A stretch of 64,000 bases of DNA from JBEKIK01 sp963838495 (GTDB lineage Bacteria > Planctomycetota > Planctomycetia > Pirellulales > Thermoguttaceae), in contig CAWIRC010000004.1 of the NCBI GenBank assembly GCA_963838495.1, forward strand, positions 558,001 through 622,000, in the 5' to 3' direction. The notes under the pieces were generated by a model. That model made no database searches and was not told the origin of the DNA. It was given only the letters and a program-made list of their open reading frames with translations. Positions 35,357 to 44,961 of this stretch are shown here, one piece after another; the stretch's first letter is position 1, and the number at the start of each line of letters is the position of its first letter. The position numbers and the translations under genes were made by a program.

Positions 35357-36277
35357 CTACCGCGGGCAGTGGCGGTCTAGGAAATCTGCGGCGGTTTTTT
35401 GGGCCTCGCGCGAACGGCGGTTGAGCCAGAAGCCCAGGTGCGAGCCTTCCTCGATCCAGAATCGCTCGCAGTTCGGGATGTGTTCGTAGGCATACACGCC
35501 GTCGTAGAATTTCACGTCCGCGTCGTGCGTGCCGTGGATAATCAGGCTGGGACAGCGAATCCGTTCCACAGGCAGATGCGTGAGCAGACGAAATTGCTGC
35601 ATGTCGTTTTCAGTGCCGCCCTTGCGCGGGGCGTAAGGGCTCATGGTGGCCATAAAGGCCTTCATAAAGGCGATGCCGTCGGGCAGCTTCATGGCGTCGT
35701 CGATGTGCTCGCGGATTTGTTTTTTCGTCAGATAAGCTTCCGCTTTGAAAATTTCCTGGAGGAAAATCTGCGGCCGGACTTTGCCGATCATCTTCAGGAT
35801 TTTCTGGCCAAGGTTGCTTAGGAAAAGGGCCTGGGTTATCGGTTCGGCGGTTTCAGGCATGTCGTAATAGCCGCTCACGCTGTCGATTGCTACCAGGGCC
35901 CAGACCCGGTCGGGATGGCGGATGGCGAACATGTAGCCGGGCGGCCCGCCTGCCGAGGCGGCGACAACGGCGACATTATCGATACCCAGTTTATCCAGCA
36001 AGGCGGCGAACAAATCGGCCTGCTCTTCGATGGTTTTGCCGCTTTCCAAGGGCGTGCCCAAGTAGCCCGGCCGCGACGGGCAGAGAAGCCGATATTTATT
36101 CTCGTCCACCCAAGCGACCATTACCCGGGCCTGATCCAATCCGCCGATGCCCCCGTGCGAGGCCAAGACTACGGGATTTTTGCCGTCGCTTAAATGATAC
36201 TCGACCTTGCCCAGATCCGTATCCACGACCCGAGGCACGACAAATACATTCGGAAGAACTTCTATTCGCCGATCCAT
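35357..36277 (-). CDS. Alpha/beta hydrolase
   Basis: 306 residues, cytoplasmic (no signal). Oxyanion region SHGGIGG; nucleophile elbow AASAGG (about residue 109), with Ala in place of the usual first Gly; acid in HGTHDADV; histidine in EEGSHLGFW. A lid region runs from about 150 to 225. The closest general type is the haloalkane-dehalogenase or haloperoxidase-like fold, but the substrate cannot be read from the sequence. It starts 2 bases after the rng stop, so it is probably in the same transcript. Confidence 0.8.
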   Translation of the reverse strand: MDRRIEVLPNVFVVPRVVDTDLGKVEYHLSDGKNPVVLASHGGIGGLDQARVMVAWVDENKYRLLCPSRPGYLGTPLESGKTIEEQADLFAALLDKLGIDNVAVVAASAGGPPGYMFAIRHPDRVWALVAIDSVSGYYDMPETAEPITQALFLSNLGQKILKMIGKVRPQIFLQEIFKAEAYLTKKQIREHIDDAMKLPDGIAFMKAFMATMSPYAPRKGGTENDMQQFRLLTHLPVERIRCPSLIIHGTHDADVKFYDGVYAYEHIPNCERFWIEEGSHLGFWLNRRSREAQKTAADFLDRHCPR

Positions 36278-36278
36278 G

Positions 36279-37930
36279 TCAATTTTTCCCCAGTTTCACC
36301 TCCCGTTCTTCATTGTCGCGGCAATCGATGGCAAGATGTTCCGGGGGGACGCCTTTGGCGGGAAGGACGTGGACCGCCATTTTCCCGTGTTCTTCCAGTC
36401 GGGCAAGTTCATGGCGCTTGCGATTGTTCAGATAATCGGCCACCTCCTCGGCCACAGTAATGGAGACCTTGGCGATTTGCGGGCGTTGTCCGGCCAGTAT
36501 CAGCAGGCGGATCACTTCCAGGGCCATGCTTTCCGGAGTTTTGACCATGCCCGTGCCGTTGCAACTGGGGCATTGGGCGTATGCGCTGAGCTTGGGATTG
36601 GTGCGCACGCGTTGGCGAGTCATTTCGATGAGTCCGAAGGGGCTGGTGCGGAGGATTTTGGTACGCGCCCGATCTCGTTTTACGGCGTCCCTTAATGCCC
36701 GTTCCACGCCCCGGCGGTGTTTTTCCTTGCGCATGTCGATAAAGTCGTTGACGATCACGCCGCCCAGGTCGCGGAGCCGGATTTGCCGGGCGATTTCCTT
36801 GGCGGCCATGAGATTTATCTGGTGGGCGGTGTCTTCGGCCGAGCCTTCAGCGCGAAAACTGCCGGAGTTGACGTCAATGGCCACCAGGGCCTCGGTCTGG
36901 TCGATGACGATCGAACCGCCGGACTTCAACGGCACTGCGCGGCGGTGGATTTTGGCAATTTCTTCGTCCAGGTTGTATTTATAGAAAAGCGGCTCTTTTC
37001 CCTCGAACAGTTGCAGGCGGTTGACGTAGCGGGGCATCACCAGTTGCAAAAATTCCTTGGCCCGCTCGTAGGCCTTTGGCTCGTCGATGTAAATCGTATC
37101 CACGTCCGTGGTGAAGATATCGCGGATGGTGCGGATGATCATGTCGTTTTCTTCGTAAATATCGACGGGGCCGGGGAGTTTGCGGATCCTGCGCACGATG
37201 ACTTTCCACAGCCTTAGCAGGTAGGCCAGGTCGCGTGAAAGCTCGCGCTTGGTGCGGTCGGAGCCGGCGGTGCGGACGATGAAACCCAGGCCCTTGGGCG
37301 GATTCAGCTCGTACATTATGTCGCGCAAGCGGCGGCGCAGGTCTTCATCCTCGATTTTCCGCGACACGCCGATGCGCCCCAGGGCGGGCATGAGCACCAG
37401 GTACCGGCCGGGAATGCTGATGTAAGTGGAAAGCGTGGGCCCCTTGCTGCCGATGCCCTCCTTGATCACTTGCACCAGCAATTCATCGCCGCGGCGGAGG
37501 ATGTCCTGGATGGGCGGCTTGAAGCGCGGGCGGCTGCTGGGATAAAACTGCTTGCGCGGGATGAATCGCCGGATGGTTTTTCGTCGTCGAATTCGGTTGT
37601 GTCGGCCCAGGCGTTGCCGCCGTCGCCGCGGCGCGGCCCGCGCCTGGTGTCGCCGCCGTCAAAGGGTTTTTCTGGATCGTAGCCGCCCTGGCGGAAATAC
37701 TGGGGCTCGACGTCGCTGACGTGCAAAAAGCCGTTCCGCCCCACGCCGAAATCGACGAACGCGGCCTGAATGCTGGGCTCCAGGTTGACCACCACGCCTT
37801 TATAGATGTTGCCTACGTAATTATCTTGCCCCGTGCGTTCGATATAGAGTTCTTCGAGCACTCCGTCTTCTACTACCGCGATGCGGCATTCCTCGGGTTG
37901 TGAAACATTGATCAACATTTCCTGCTTCAT
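36279..37930 (-). CDS. rng: Ribonuclease G/E family (one frameshift)
   Basis: About 550 residues after restoring a base near 37570. N-terminal S1-like RNA-binding part (ELYIERTGQDNYVGNIYKG, FVDFGVGRNGFLHVSDV) carries a Gly/Arg/Asp-rich insertion (DGGDTRRGPRRGDGG). The catalytic domain shows the magnesium-binding acidic residues in VAIDVNSGSF and VIVNDFIDM, and the zinc-link CPSCNGTG. It makes endonucleolytic cuts in rRNA precursors and mRNA. The break falls between DDEKPS and RRFIPRKQFYP, where CCCGG seems to have lost a C. Downstream is the hydrolase; upstream is the DUF2344 gene. Confidence 0.9.
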
Positions 37931-37980
37931 AAATATTCTTTCTGATTCGGCAAAACCGGCGAGTACGCAATTGCTCCAGT

Positions 37981-38045
37981 AGGGTGCGTAAAACGCACCC
38001 TGAAAGGCTCCGCCCCCTGGTGTCGCGGTGCGTTTCACGCACCCT
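37981..38045. repeat. AGGGTGCGT palindrome pair
   Basis: Two hairpins in tandem: AGGGTGCGTAAAACGCACCCT (21 bases, at 37981-38001; core AGGGTGCG with its complement) and GGTGCG-TTTCA-CGCACC (38027-38045). They fill the gap between the DUF2344 and rng genes. A related AGGGTGC fragment is at 57339-57355. Confidence 0.65.
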
Positions 38046-38083
38046 GCACAAGGTCGCGGCCCCGCCGCACATTTCGGCGCCCG

Positions 38084-38712
38084 TCAGGTATCCAACTCCA
38101 CCGCGGTGCGCGTAAGATGCACGCCGCGCGATTCCAGATCCTGCAATCCCAATGCGGCCAGAACGTCGCGAGGGCCGGCGCAGCCTTCCTGCTTGACCTT
38201 CAAGCGCATGTTCAGCACGCCTTGGCCAAAGGACAATTCCTCCAGCACGGCTCGCAGATCGACGTGCGATCGGCCGCCGGTGCGCGTGATCGTCAGAGAC
38301 GATTGGGCCATCAAGCGGTCGATCCGCTCGCCCAGGCTTTGATCCAGAGGTGGCGGAATCGGCGCCTGATAGGATGCGCTGCGGGCATGGGCCTTTTTTG
38401 CCCCCGCGCGAGGATTTCCGCCATTAGCGGCGTCAAGCCTCGCGGGGCTTGAGATTTCAGCCGCATGAGCAGTTCCTCGGCGCCTAGGCAAACGGTAATT
38501 TCGAGTTCCATGACTTCGTCCGCGCCTTCCATACCCACCGCCAAGGGCAAGGGAAAATTCATCCGCGGTTTGGGATGAAAACCCTGGCTCATGCCCAGCG
38601 GCACGGAGGCGCGGCGAAAAAGCCGCTCGAAACACCGCATCAGGTCGCGATGCCCAATCAGTCGCAGGTCGCCCTGCTTGCAAAAGCGAATGCGTACTCG
38701 TAATCGAACCAT
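38084..38712 (-). CDS. Radical-SAM-linked protein, DUF2344/TIGR03936 (one frameshift)
   Basis: About 209 residues after correction near 38395. The start VRLRVRIRFCKQGDLRLIGHRDLMRCFERL, split here for length into VRIRFCKQGDLRLIGHRDL and MRCFERLFRRA, is typical, as is FHPKPRMNFPLPLAVG. The family normally accompanies a large radical SAM protein and rng; the radical SAM partner is not found in this window, since the upstream neighbour is ptsI. The role is unknown, with tRNA or rRNA modification often suspected from context. The C-terminal half continues in another frame from QAPIPPPLDQSLGER to the stop at 38084. Confidence 0.8.
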
Positions 38713-38814
38713 CCGTTCGAGTTTCCCGCCGCTGCCGAAGCGATCGGGGAACCATTGTTAAGCCCGGCCGCCACAGGCGGCGACCAAGGCCGGTAAATAT
38801 TTCATTGTTAATTC

Positions 38815-40558
38815 TTATTGCGCCGCGCCGGGCGAAATTTTCTTCAATTCTTCGTTAAGGAAGCTTTTGATCTCCCTGGCGTTCTCCATGGACAGTGCCT
38901 TGTCGGCAACCGCCGTGCATCGATCCAAGGTCACGTGGCGAATGACGTTCTTGATTTCCGGGATGGCGCTGGGCGCGACGCTGAAGCGCCTTAGTCCCAG
39001 CCCCAGAAGCAGCATGGTGTAAGTCGTGCTGCCGCTCATTTGTCCGCACATATTGATCGGCACGTTTTTCCGTGCGGCGGCCTGGATGGCCATAATGATC
39101 AATTTCAACACGGCCGGATCGCCGGCGTTGTACAACTGCACGACGTCTTTGTTGCTGCGGTTGACCGCCAAGGTGTATTGTATCAGGTCGTTGGTGCCCA
39201 GGCTGAGGAAATCCACTTCTTCGGCGAAATGATCGAGCATTATCACGGCGGCGGGAACCTCGACCATCATGCCGATGGGCACGTCGCGGTTGAAAGGCAC
39301 GCCGTGCTCTTCCAGGTCCTCCATCACGTCGGCAAGCACCATTTTCGCTTGCCGCAGTTCCAGGAGCGTGGAAATCAGCGGGAACATGATCTGCAAATTG
39401 CCCGAGGCGCTGGCCCGAAGCGCCGCCCGGAGCTGGGTGCGAAACATGGGTATATTCCTCAAAGCCAGGCGGATGCTGCGCAGCCCGAGAAAGGGGTTGC
39501 GCGATTCGTCCGGGGCTGGCCCTTGCGATATTTTGTCGGCCCCCATGTCGAAGGTGCGGATCGTAACCGGCCGGTCGCCCATGGCCTTCACCACCCGCAA
39601 ATACGCCTCGAAATGGACTTCTTCGGTGGGCTCGGTTTCGCTGCCGAGATAAAGGAACTCGGTGCGGTACAGGCCCACGCCGTCGGCGCCGCGGTCCACG
39701 CAATGCTCGACTTCATAAGGAAATTCGATGTTGCCCAGGATCTGAATCCGCTGGCCGTCCATGGTTTCGGCGGGCAGATCGCGGAGCGGCTCCAGCTTGG
39801 CGGCCATGGACCGCAATTCCTCGGCCTCGTGGCGGTAGCGGGCAAGGGTTTCCTCGTCGGGCTGGAGGATCACCAGGCCCTTGTCGCCGTCGATGATCAC
39901 CAGTTCCCCGCCGGAGACTTCCGCCAGGAACGGGCCTGTGCCCACCACGGCCGGGATTTCCAGGGCTTCGGCCACGATCGCCGTGTGGCTGCCCGGCCCG
40001 CCGATCTCGGTGACGAAGCCGCGCACGAAATTCCGGTCCAGGTTGGACGTTTCGCTGGGTGTAAGGTTATGTGCCAGCACGAGGACCGGCGAACTAAGAT
40101 GCGTAATTCCTTCCCGGCGGTGGCCGAGAAGATGGCGCAGGAGCCGCTTTTCGATGTCGAAAATGTCGGTTGCCCGCTCGGCCAGGTAGGAACCTTCCAC
40201 CTTTTGGAACACCTGGGCGTGCCGGCGCAAGGTGCGGCTGACGGCGTATTCCGGCGAGTAGTGGCGCTGGCCGATCATCTCTTCCAATTCGCTCCGCAGC
40301 TGGACGCTTTGCAGCATTTGCAGATGGGCCTCGAAAATGGCCGCCGTACTGCTCGCCCAGTTCCAGGGCCACGGCGTCTCTGTGTCGCGATATCTCGGCG
40401 GCGGAAGCGGCAATGGCTTTTTCCAGCCGCTCCAGTTCGTCGACCACGGTGTCGCGGGTGACGAAGCGGCGGGGAATGCGGAATCCCTCGTTGTCCATCA
40501 CCAGCGCCTCGCCTATGGCCACTCCCGGCGAAACGGCAATTCCTTGTAACTTAAGCAT
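38815..40558 (-). CDS. ptsI: Phosphoenolpyruvate-protein phosphotransferase, enzyme I (one frameshift)
   Basis: About 580 residues after removing an extra G near 40351 (TACGCGGCC written TACGGCGGCC), the normal size of enzyme I. It takes phosphate from phosphoenolpyruvate and passes it to HPr. N-terminal start LQGIAVSPGVAIG; phosphohistidine motif GGPGSHTAIVAEAL; catalytic barrel with EFLYLG, MFPLIST, GMMVEVPAAV, FLSLGTNDLIQYTLA and the cysteine in INMCGQMSG. No N-terminal GAF domain, so this is the EI rather than the EI-Ntr type. Last gene of the hpf-ptsN-ptsH-ptsI group. Confidence 0.93.
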
Positions 40559-40572
40559 CGATGGATAAGTCT

Positions 40573-40896
40573 CTATTTATTCTCTTCTTCCAATTTATTT
40601 ACGGGCCTCACAGCCGCGGCCAGCACCATTTCGTCTCCGGTAAACAACGGCTCAAGGGCGTCCAGCACTTCTGACGCGTCCGGCCCGGTCGCTTCCAATG
40701 TCACACTCGCCCCTTTTTGGGCGGCCAACGCAAGCATGTCCAATACATCGGTCCCACTGGCTCGGTGGAATTGACTGATAATCTCCACTCGGGATTTAGA
40801 CCTGCGGACAATGGCTGAAATGGCGGAAGCCGTACGCAAGTGAACTCCTGCCGGATCGGTAACGACCACGGTTCGGGTGTCTTTTTGCTCGGACAT
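40573..40896 (-). CDS. ptsH: HPr phosphocarrier protein
   Basis: 107 residues, slightly longer than the usual 85-90 because of extensions at both ends. Starts 7 bases after the ptsN stop. The active-site block reads DPAGVHLRTASA: the phosphorylated histidine and the arginine two residues on are kept, but the proline that usually follows (HARPA) is threonine. SQFHRASGTDVLDMLALAAQKGASV covers the regulatory region; the serine equivalent to Ser46 is replaced by GTDVLD context, so HPr-kinase control is uncertain. Confidence 0.85.
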   Translation of the reverse strand: MSEQKDTRTVVVTDPAGVHLRTASAISAIVRRSKSRVEIISQFHRASGTDVLDMLALAAQKGASVTLEATGPDASEVLDALEPLFTGDEMVLAAAVRPVNKLEEENK

Positions 40897-40903
40897 GTCT
40901 CGG

Positions 40904-41380
40904 TCAGGGCCCAAACTGGTTGTTGTCGGCTTCGTTAAGTAGTTGTTTGATATCCTCCGCGGTTTTGGCCTGCTTGAGAAAGCGGCAAAATGTGTCATCG
41001 CGCAACTGGCGAGATATGTTTTCCAACGCCCGGAGGTGATCGCCGGGCCTGTCGGGCGGCGAAATCAACAAAAAAAACAAGTTCACCTTTTCCCCGTCAA
41101 GGCTGGCGAAATCCACGCCCTGCCGGCTTACGGCCACCGCGCCCAGCAAGTGGTCCGCGCTGGGATGCTTGGTGTGAGGCACCGCCACTCCGCGGCCAAT
41201 GCCGGTGCTGCCAAGTTCTTCTCGCTTGAGAATGGCCTTGACAATGCTATCTTTTTCAGTTGAGACGATTTTCCCCGCGTCAAGCAGGGCCTGGACTATT
41301 TCCCGAATGGCCCCTTCCTTGTCTTTCGCCTCCAGATCGGCGCGAATGGCCTCGGGACAGACAAAGTCGGCAAACTTCAT
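40904..41380 (-). CDS. ptsN: PTS EIIA component, PtsN/fructose type
   Basis: 158 residues of the EIIA-Fru/Ntr fold: GKIVSTEKDSIVKAILKREEL, then the phosphorylated histidine in IGRGVAVPHTKH, then NLFFLLISPPDRPGDHLRALENISR. With EI and HPr but no EIIB or EIIC here, it probably ends a regulatory phosphate chain rather than transporting sugar. Next to hpf, as ptsN often is in proteobacteria near rpoN. Confidence 0.9.
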   Translation of the reverse strand: MKFADFVCPEAIRADLEAKDKEGAIREIVQALLDAGKIVSTEKDSIVKAILKREELGSTGIGRGVAVPHTKHPSADHLLGAVAVSRQGVDFASLDGEKVNLFFLLISPPDRPGDHLRALENISRQLRDDTFCRFLKQAKTAEDIKQLLNEADNNQFGP

Positions 41381-41444
41381 GCACGTATTCTCCGTTAACG
41401 CTGGGGCGATAGTTCAACTCTCGCCACAACACAAATAAACATTA

Positions 41445-41798
41445 TCAATCAGCTTCTTGAAAACCGCCGGCCAGTTCCTGCTGCCGGTGCCCGGCATTAC
41501 GGTGCCGGTCTTGAACCTTGCCCTTATGTTTGCGTAATTGTTGTTCTATTTTTTCGACCGCCTGCTCTACTGAGCCCAGTAGATTGTCTGACATGGTAGA
41601 TGCCAGAAAGTCTGGCTTGTGCTTGGCCGAAACTTTCAAGTCGACCCGGAGCATCTCGCTGTGTTCCAAGTCCAAAGTCAACTCGATCGCCGAGATGCGG
41701 TCGTAAATTCGCGGCAATTTTTCCAATTTTTCTCTGATTCTCTCCTGGGTCTCCTCACTGATATGCCCGTGCCGCGTGGAAATATTGATCTGTACCAA
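41445..41798 (-). CDS. hpf: Ribosome hibernation-promoting factor / RaiA family
   Basis: 117 residues starting VQINISTRHGHISEETQERI, with beta-alpha-beta-beta-beta-alpha order and KVSAKHKPDFLASTMSDNLLGSVEQAVEKIEQQLRKHK covering the basic helix (given here as its two ends VSAKHKPDF and KIEQQLRKHK). Short type without the dimerising C-terminal domain of long HPF. It binds the 30S decoding region in resting cells. First gene of the hpf-ptsN-ptsH-ptsI group; a damaged GGGGCGATAGTT palindrome lies at 41402-41430 between it and ptsN. Confidence 0.88.
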   Translation of the reverse strand: MVQINISTRHGHISEETQERIREKLEKLPRIYDRISAIELTLDLEHSEMLRVDLKVSAKHKPDFLASTMSDNLLGSVEQAVEKIEQQLRKHKGKVQDRHRNAGHRQQELAGGFQEAD

Positions 41799-42308
41799 GT
41801 GAACTCCTTTCTTGGATCACACCGCATCGATATCAGAATTAGAGTAGATTTCCATTATTTTACCCTGTACTCATCCAAGGCACAAACTCAACAAATATCT
41901 CCCTTCTACATTAGGAAAGGCGCCCAAAGGGCGCCTGGGGCGAGGGCCTTCCTCTCATCGTCAAACTCCGCTCCTTCTATTGCCCATGCACAAACAACTA
42001 TTTATCCCAGTCTAGCTTTTCGTGCAATTGCCGTAAGGGGGATTGAATGGGGGGTAGTCGGGAAACATTATTATATTAGCCGGAAACAATATTATATTAC
42101 TAACTTTATGCAAATTGCCAAGTTAGAGCGCGCCATCACCTAAAATTGACGATTCTCTTCTACCACCATCAGCGGGTTGGGATCAAGAAATTTCAGGCCC
42201 AGATTTTTTAATATGATCGCTTTTTCACATGCCACATACAAGCGGCTAGGTATTATGGTCCGAGATCGGCGATGGAAGTGGGGCGGTTTTTTCGCAAGAC
42301 ATTGCCCC
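41799..42308. other. Intergenic stretch with hairpin and direct repeats
   Basis: No gene seen in 510 bases. It contains a perfect GGCGCCC-AAA-GGGCGCC hairpin (41919-41935) and two near-identical 18-base AT-rich direct repeats starting GGAAACA (42061-42078 and 42082-42099). The hpf promoter must lie here, but I could not fix it. Confidence 0.5.
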
Positions 42309-44636
42309 TTACTCCTCCGCTGTTTTAAAGCGAATTTCATTGGCCTTTAGGCGCTGCCTCCAGATTTGAACCGACTGTTGCCGCCTGGATTGTTGAGTTT
42401 GCTCGGGCTGATACAGAAGCGACTTGCCGGTAATATCTTTCAGGTTCCAAAAACTCAGCACGCGGAGGGCCAAATTATCGTCGGCCAGAAAATTGACCAG
42501 TTTTTCATCCTCGCCCGATTCGAGATTTTTGTTGTTGTAGCCCCAAAGCATCCGATACATGTCGGCCGCATCGTGTGGATAACGATTTCCCAGGGCTTTG
42601 CGCACAGCGGCGGCCGTTTCCGCATCGCGGCCAACGGCCTCGCGGAGCTGATCGACGCAGTTGTCCCAATCGTTTTTGTACTCCGAATTATTCAATAATA
42701 TCACCAGGGGATCGAAATAATTTAGGTAAGCCAGGCAACGCATCGCCAGCAAACGCACCTCTTTTCGCCGGTCTTCGGCCAATTCCTTTAATACCAACAG
42801 CACTGTCCGATCATTCTTCGCTGCCAGAAGCTCTTTGGCTATCACCGGCGCGGCCAATTGATCCAACTGGCTTATCGCTTCGGAGGAACCCGCCCATTTG
42901 GGAACATCTTTTAGCGTCGCCAATTCCGGCGCCGATTGACCCTCGATTTTCAGTCGAGCGGGGGCGGCGATTTCCAGGGTCTTTTGGCCCTTTTCATCCC
43001 AAAGAACGCGTCCGGCGGTGACCAAAAATTCGACGGTAATATGTGCGGGCTCGGTTTCCGGGTTAGCGCCCGGGACATGGATGTTCCGCACTTCGATGGC
43101 CACAACCGTATCGGGATCCGTTTCTTTACCGGCATTGAAAGTTATTACTCCGCTCCTATCGCCGGTTATAATGCGCAGCCGCGTGTCCGAATTGGCCAAA
43201 GGCGTGGCCACAATCCGCCCAAAGCGGATTTTTATACCTGCCGGTTCTTTTGCGATTGCAGGCAGCAGTTCCAGTTCTGTGCCGCCAAGCACGCGTAATT
43301 TGATCCCTGCGGCGAGGTTAATATCGGGTCTATAGGTAGGCAAGGCAAGTAGTTGCTCGCCGCCGGATAGCAATTCTTTGCTTGCCACGCGCTGCCAATC
43401 GGTGTCCAGGCCCGAATTTCCCAACAAAATCTGATCTTCAGATACGTAGCGGCCCAGACGATCGGAATTGGGTGGAGAGGCCTTTTCTTCGGGCGATTTT
43501 GCACCGCTTGGAATCGCCGTATTTTCAGCCAGTTCATCGCCCCGGGGTTGTTTAGGCGTTTCAGCGGATTCTTTAGAAGCGGTATCCTGGCTTTGTACAA
43601 CTTCGGTCTTAAGAACAGGGCCTGATTGGCCGCCGGTTCCAGATTCAAGACCCGATCCTTTAGCGCCGGTCTCGGTCGCGGGCTCCGACTGCTCGGTGGT
43701 TTTTTCCGGTGTAGACGCCTTTTCAGCGCTGCCTGGAGAAGGCTCTGCGGACGTCGGTTCGGCGCCGGATGGTTTTGCGGTCTCAGCCGCCTTGGATGCG
43801 GCAGCCAAGGCTTTGGCGGTGGATTCCAGGGAAGATTTTGGTTCCGGGCCCTTGGCTTTATTTTCAGGCTTTGCCTTGGCTGAAGCGTCCGATGCGGTTT
43901 TTATCGGCTGGGCGGCGGCCTTTTCCGTTTCTACTGCAACTTGTTTATTGTCTTTCACTATTCCTAAACCGACCAGCATGTTTCCCATCGTCGTGCCGGG
44001 TTCGAAACTCCCTAAGGCTTTTAGCAAAATTACCAACAGACACACAGCCACAATGCTGGCGGTGGCGATAGATACCCAGCGATATTTATTGGTTGGTTCC
44101 CGTAGATATTCGGGAATGGTGGGTTTGGACCGCGCTTTTCGCTCCGCTTCGGGATCTGTGCTGGAAGTTGAAAGGCCGGCCAGGGGCGGAGGAACAACTA
44201 TCTCAGTTTGCGAGTCTGATGGAATGGCGTCATCGGCCATGGATCGGTCGAATTGGGCCCGAATATCATACATCCGCTGCCGGCTGGCGGGCTCGATCTC
44301 CGCGGGTTCTCCCAGCACCAAGGTCAAGATCTGATGGCAGGCCGAGACTTCGGCCAGATGGACGTCGGAATCCAGACAAATCTTTTCAAATTCCGTTACC
44401 TTTTCCGGAGGAAGCGTATTGTCGAGATATTCCGCCATGGCATTGGGTCCCAGCCCCTGGCCCGGAGACGCCGAGTCCGGAGCGGCAACGCTCGGTCGGC
44501 GCGATAGATCCCGGATGCGATGGATCAGGTCGGAAGCAAACGTGCTCTCTTCAATTTTTTTGCCGATATCTTGGGCGTCCTCGGGCTCGAGAATGCCGTC
44601 CAGATAGGCCAACATGGTTCGGAGTGTAAGCCGCAT
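42309..44636 (-). CDS. Large single-pass membrane protein with duplicated anti-sigma-like N-terminal motif
   Basis: 775 residues, not assigned to a named family. Two short modules repeat at the N-terminus: LAYLDGILEPEDAQDIGKKI (about 9-28) and MAEYLDNTLPPEKVTEFEKI (about 67-86), the kind of helical motif found in planctomycete anti-sigma-like proteins. A cytosolic linker with STTDPEAE-type residues leads to one membrane helix (about 190-212). Then comes a 190-residue Ala/Lys/Glu/Pro-rich spacer, a beta-rich domain (about 415-580, LRVLGGTELELLP, IRFGRIVATPL; FecR-like in feel) and a HEAT-like helical C-terminus (about 600-770, VLLVLKELAEDRRKEVRLLAMRC). This suggests transmembrane signalling. 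No sigma factor is adjacent. Confidence 0.75.
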   Translation of the reverse strand: MRLTLRTMLAYLDGILEPEDAQDIGKKIEESTFASDLIHRIRDLSRRPSVAAPDSASPGQGLGPNAMAEYLDNTLPPEKVTEFEKICLDSDVHLAEVSACHQILTLVLGEPAEIEPASRQRMYDIRAQFDRSMADDAIPSDSQTEIVVPPPLAGLSTSSTDPEAERKARSKPTIPEYLREPTNKYRWVSIATASIVAVCLLVILLKALGSFEPGTTMGNMLVGLGIVKDNKQVAVETEKAAAQPIKTASDASAKAKPENKAKGPEPKSSLESTAKALAAASKAAETAKPSGAEPTSAEPSPGSAEKASTPEKTTEQSEPATETGAKGSGLESGTGGQSGPVLKTEVVQSQDTASKESAETPKQPRGDELAENTAIPSGAKSPEEKASPPNSDRLGRYVSEDQILLGNSGLDTDWQRVASKELLSGGEQLLALPTYRPDINLAAGIKLRVLGGTELELLPAIAKEPAGIKIRFGRIVATPLANSDTRLRIITGDRSGVITFNAGKETDPDTVVAIEVRNIHVPGANPETEPAHITVEFLVTAGRVLWDEKGQKTLEIAAPARLKIEGQSAPELATLKDVPKWAGSSEAISQLDQLAAPVIAKELLAAKNDRTVLLVLKELAEDRRKEVRLLAMRCLAYLNYFDPLVILLNNSEYKNDWDNCVDQLREAVGRDAETAAAVRKALGNRYPHDAADMYRMLWGYNNKNLESGEDEKLVNFLADDNLALRVLSFWNLKDITGKSLLYQPEQTQQSRRQQSVQIWRQRLKANEIRFKTAEE

Positions 44637-44863
44637 GGAAAAGCCTTTTTCAAATGAGGATGGGATACTAGCCCCACTTAATAACTAGACGTCATTTCCC
44701 TGGAGCCTTTATCTATCTATAATTAGTGACCGAATAATAGTGGATACCGTGCATTTTCTTGGGATTTTTTAGGAAATATTTGGCAAATTGGGTAGACGAC
44801 TTAAGATATTCGGATTTTTGTGAAAACCGATCTGTAGTTCATAAAAAAAACCCTTACCGGCTG

Positions 44864-44892
44864 TTGACGTTGTTTTGTTAACACGTTATGAT
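44864..44892 (+). promoter_or_regulatory. Promoter of the S10 ribosomal operon
   Basis: TTGACG (44864-44869), 17-base spacer, TATGAT (44887-44892), 70 bases before the rpsJ start. The strongest promoter match in the region and the only clear one before rpoA. The rest of the 44637-44961 gap is featureless AT-rich sequence. Confidence 0.7.
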
Positions 44893-44961
44893 TTGAGATT
44901 TCCCGCATTATAGGCGGCAGTTATTTGGCAATTGGGAATTGAATTAAGGCGGAGGGTGTCC

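Noticed and set aside
39040..40461. 473-codon plus-strand open frame opposite ptsI
   Set aside because: Composition is that of a complementary-strand shadow (His/Gly/Ala-rich), and the minus strand encodes clear enzyme I motifs.
41619..42143. 174-codon plus-strand frame across the hpf start
   Set aside because: It overlaps hpf antisense for half its length and then runs through AT-rich repeats; no domain.
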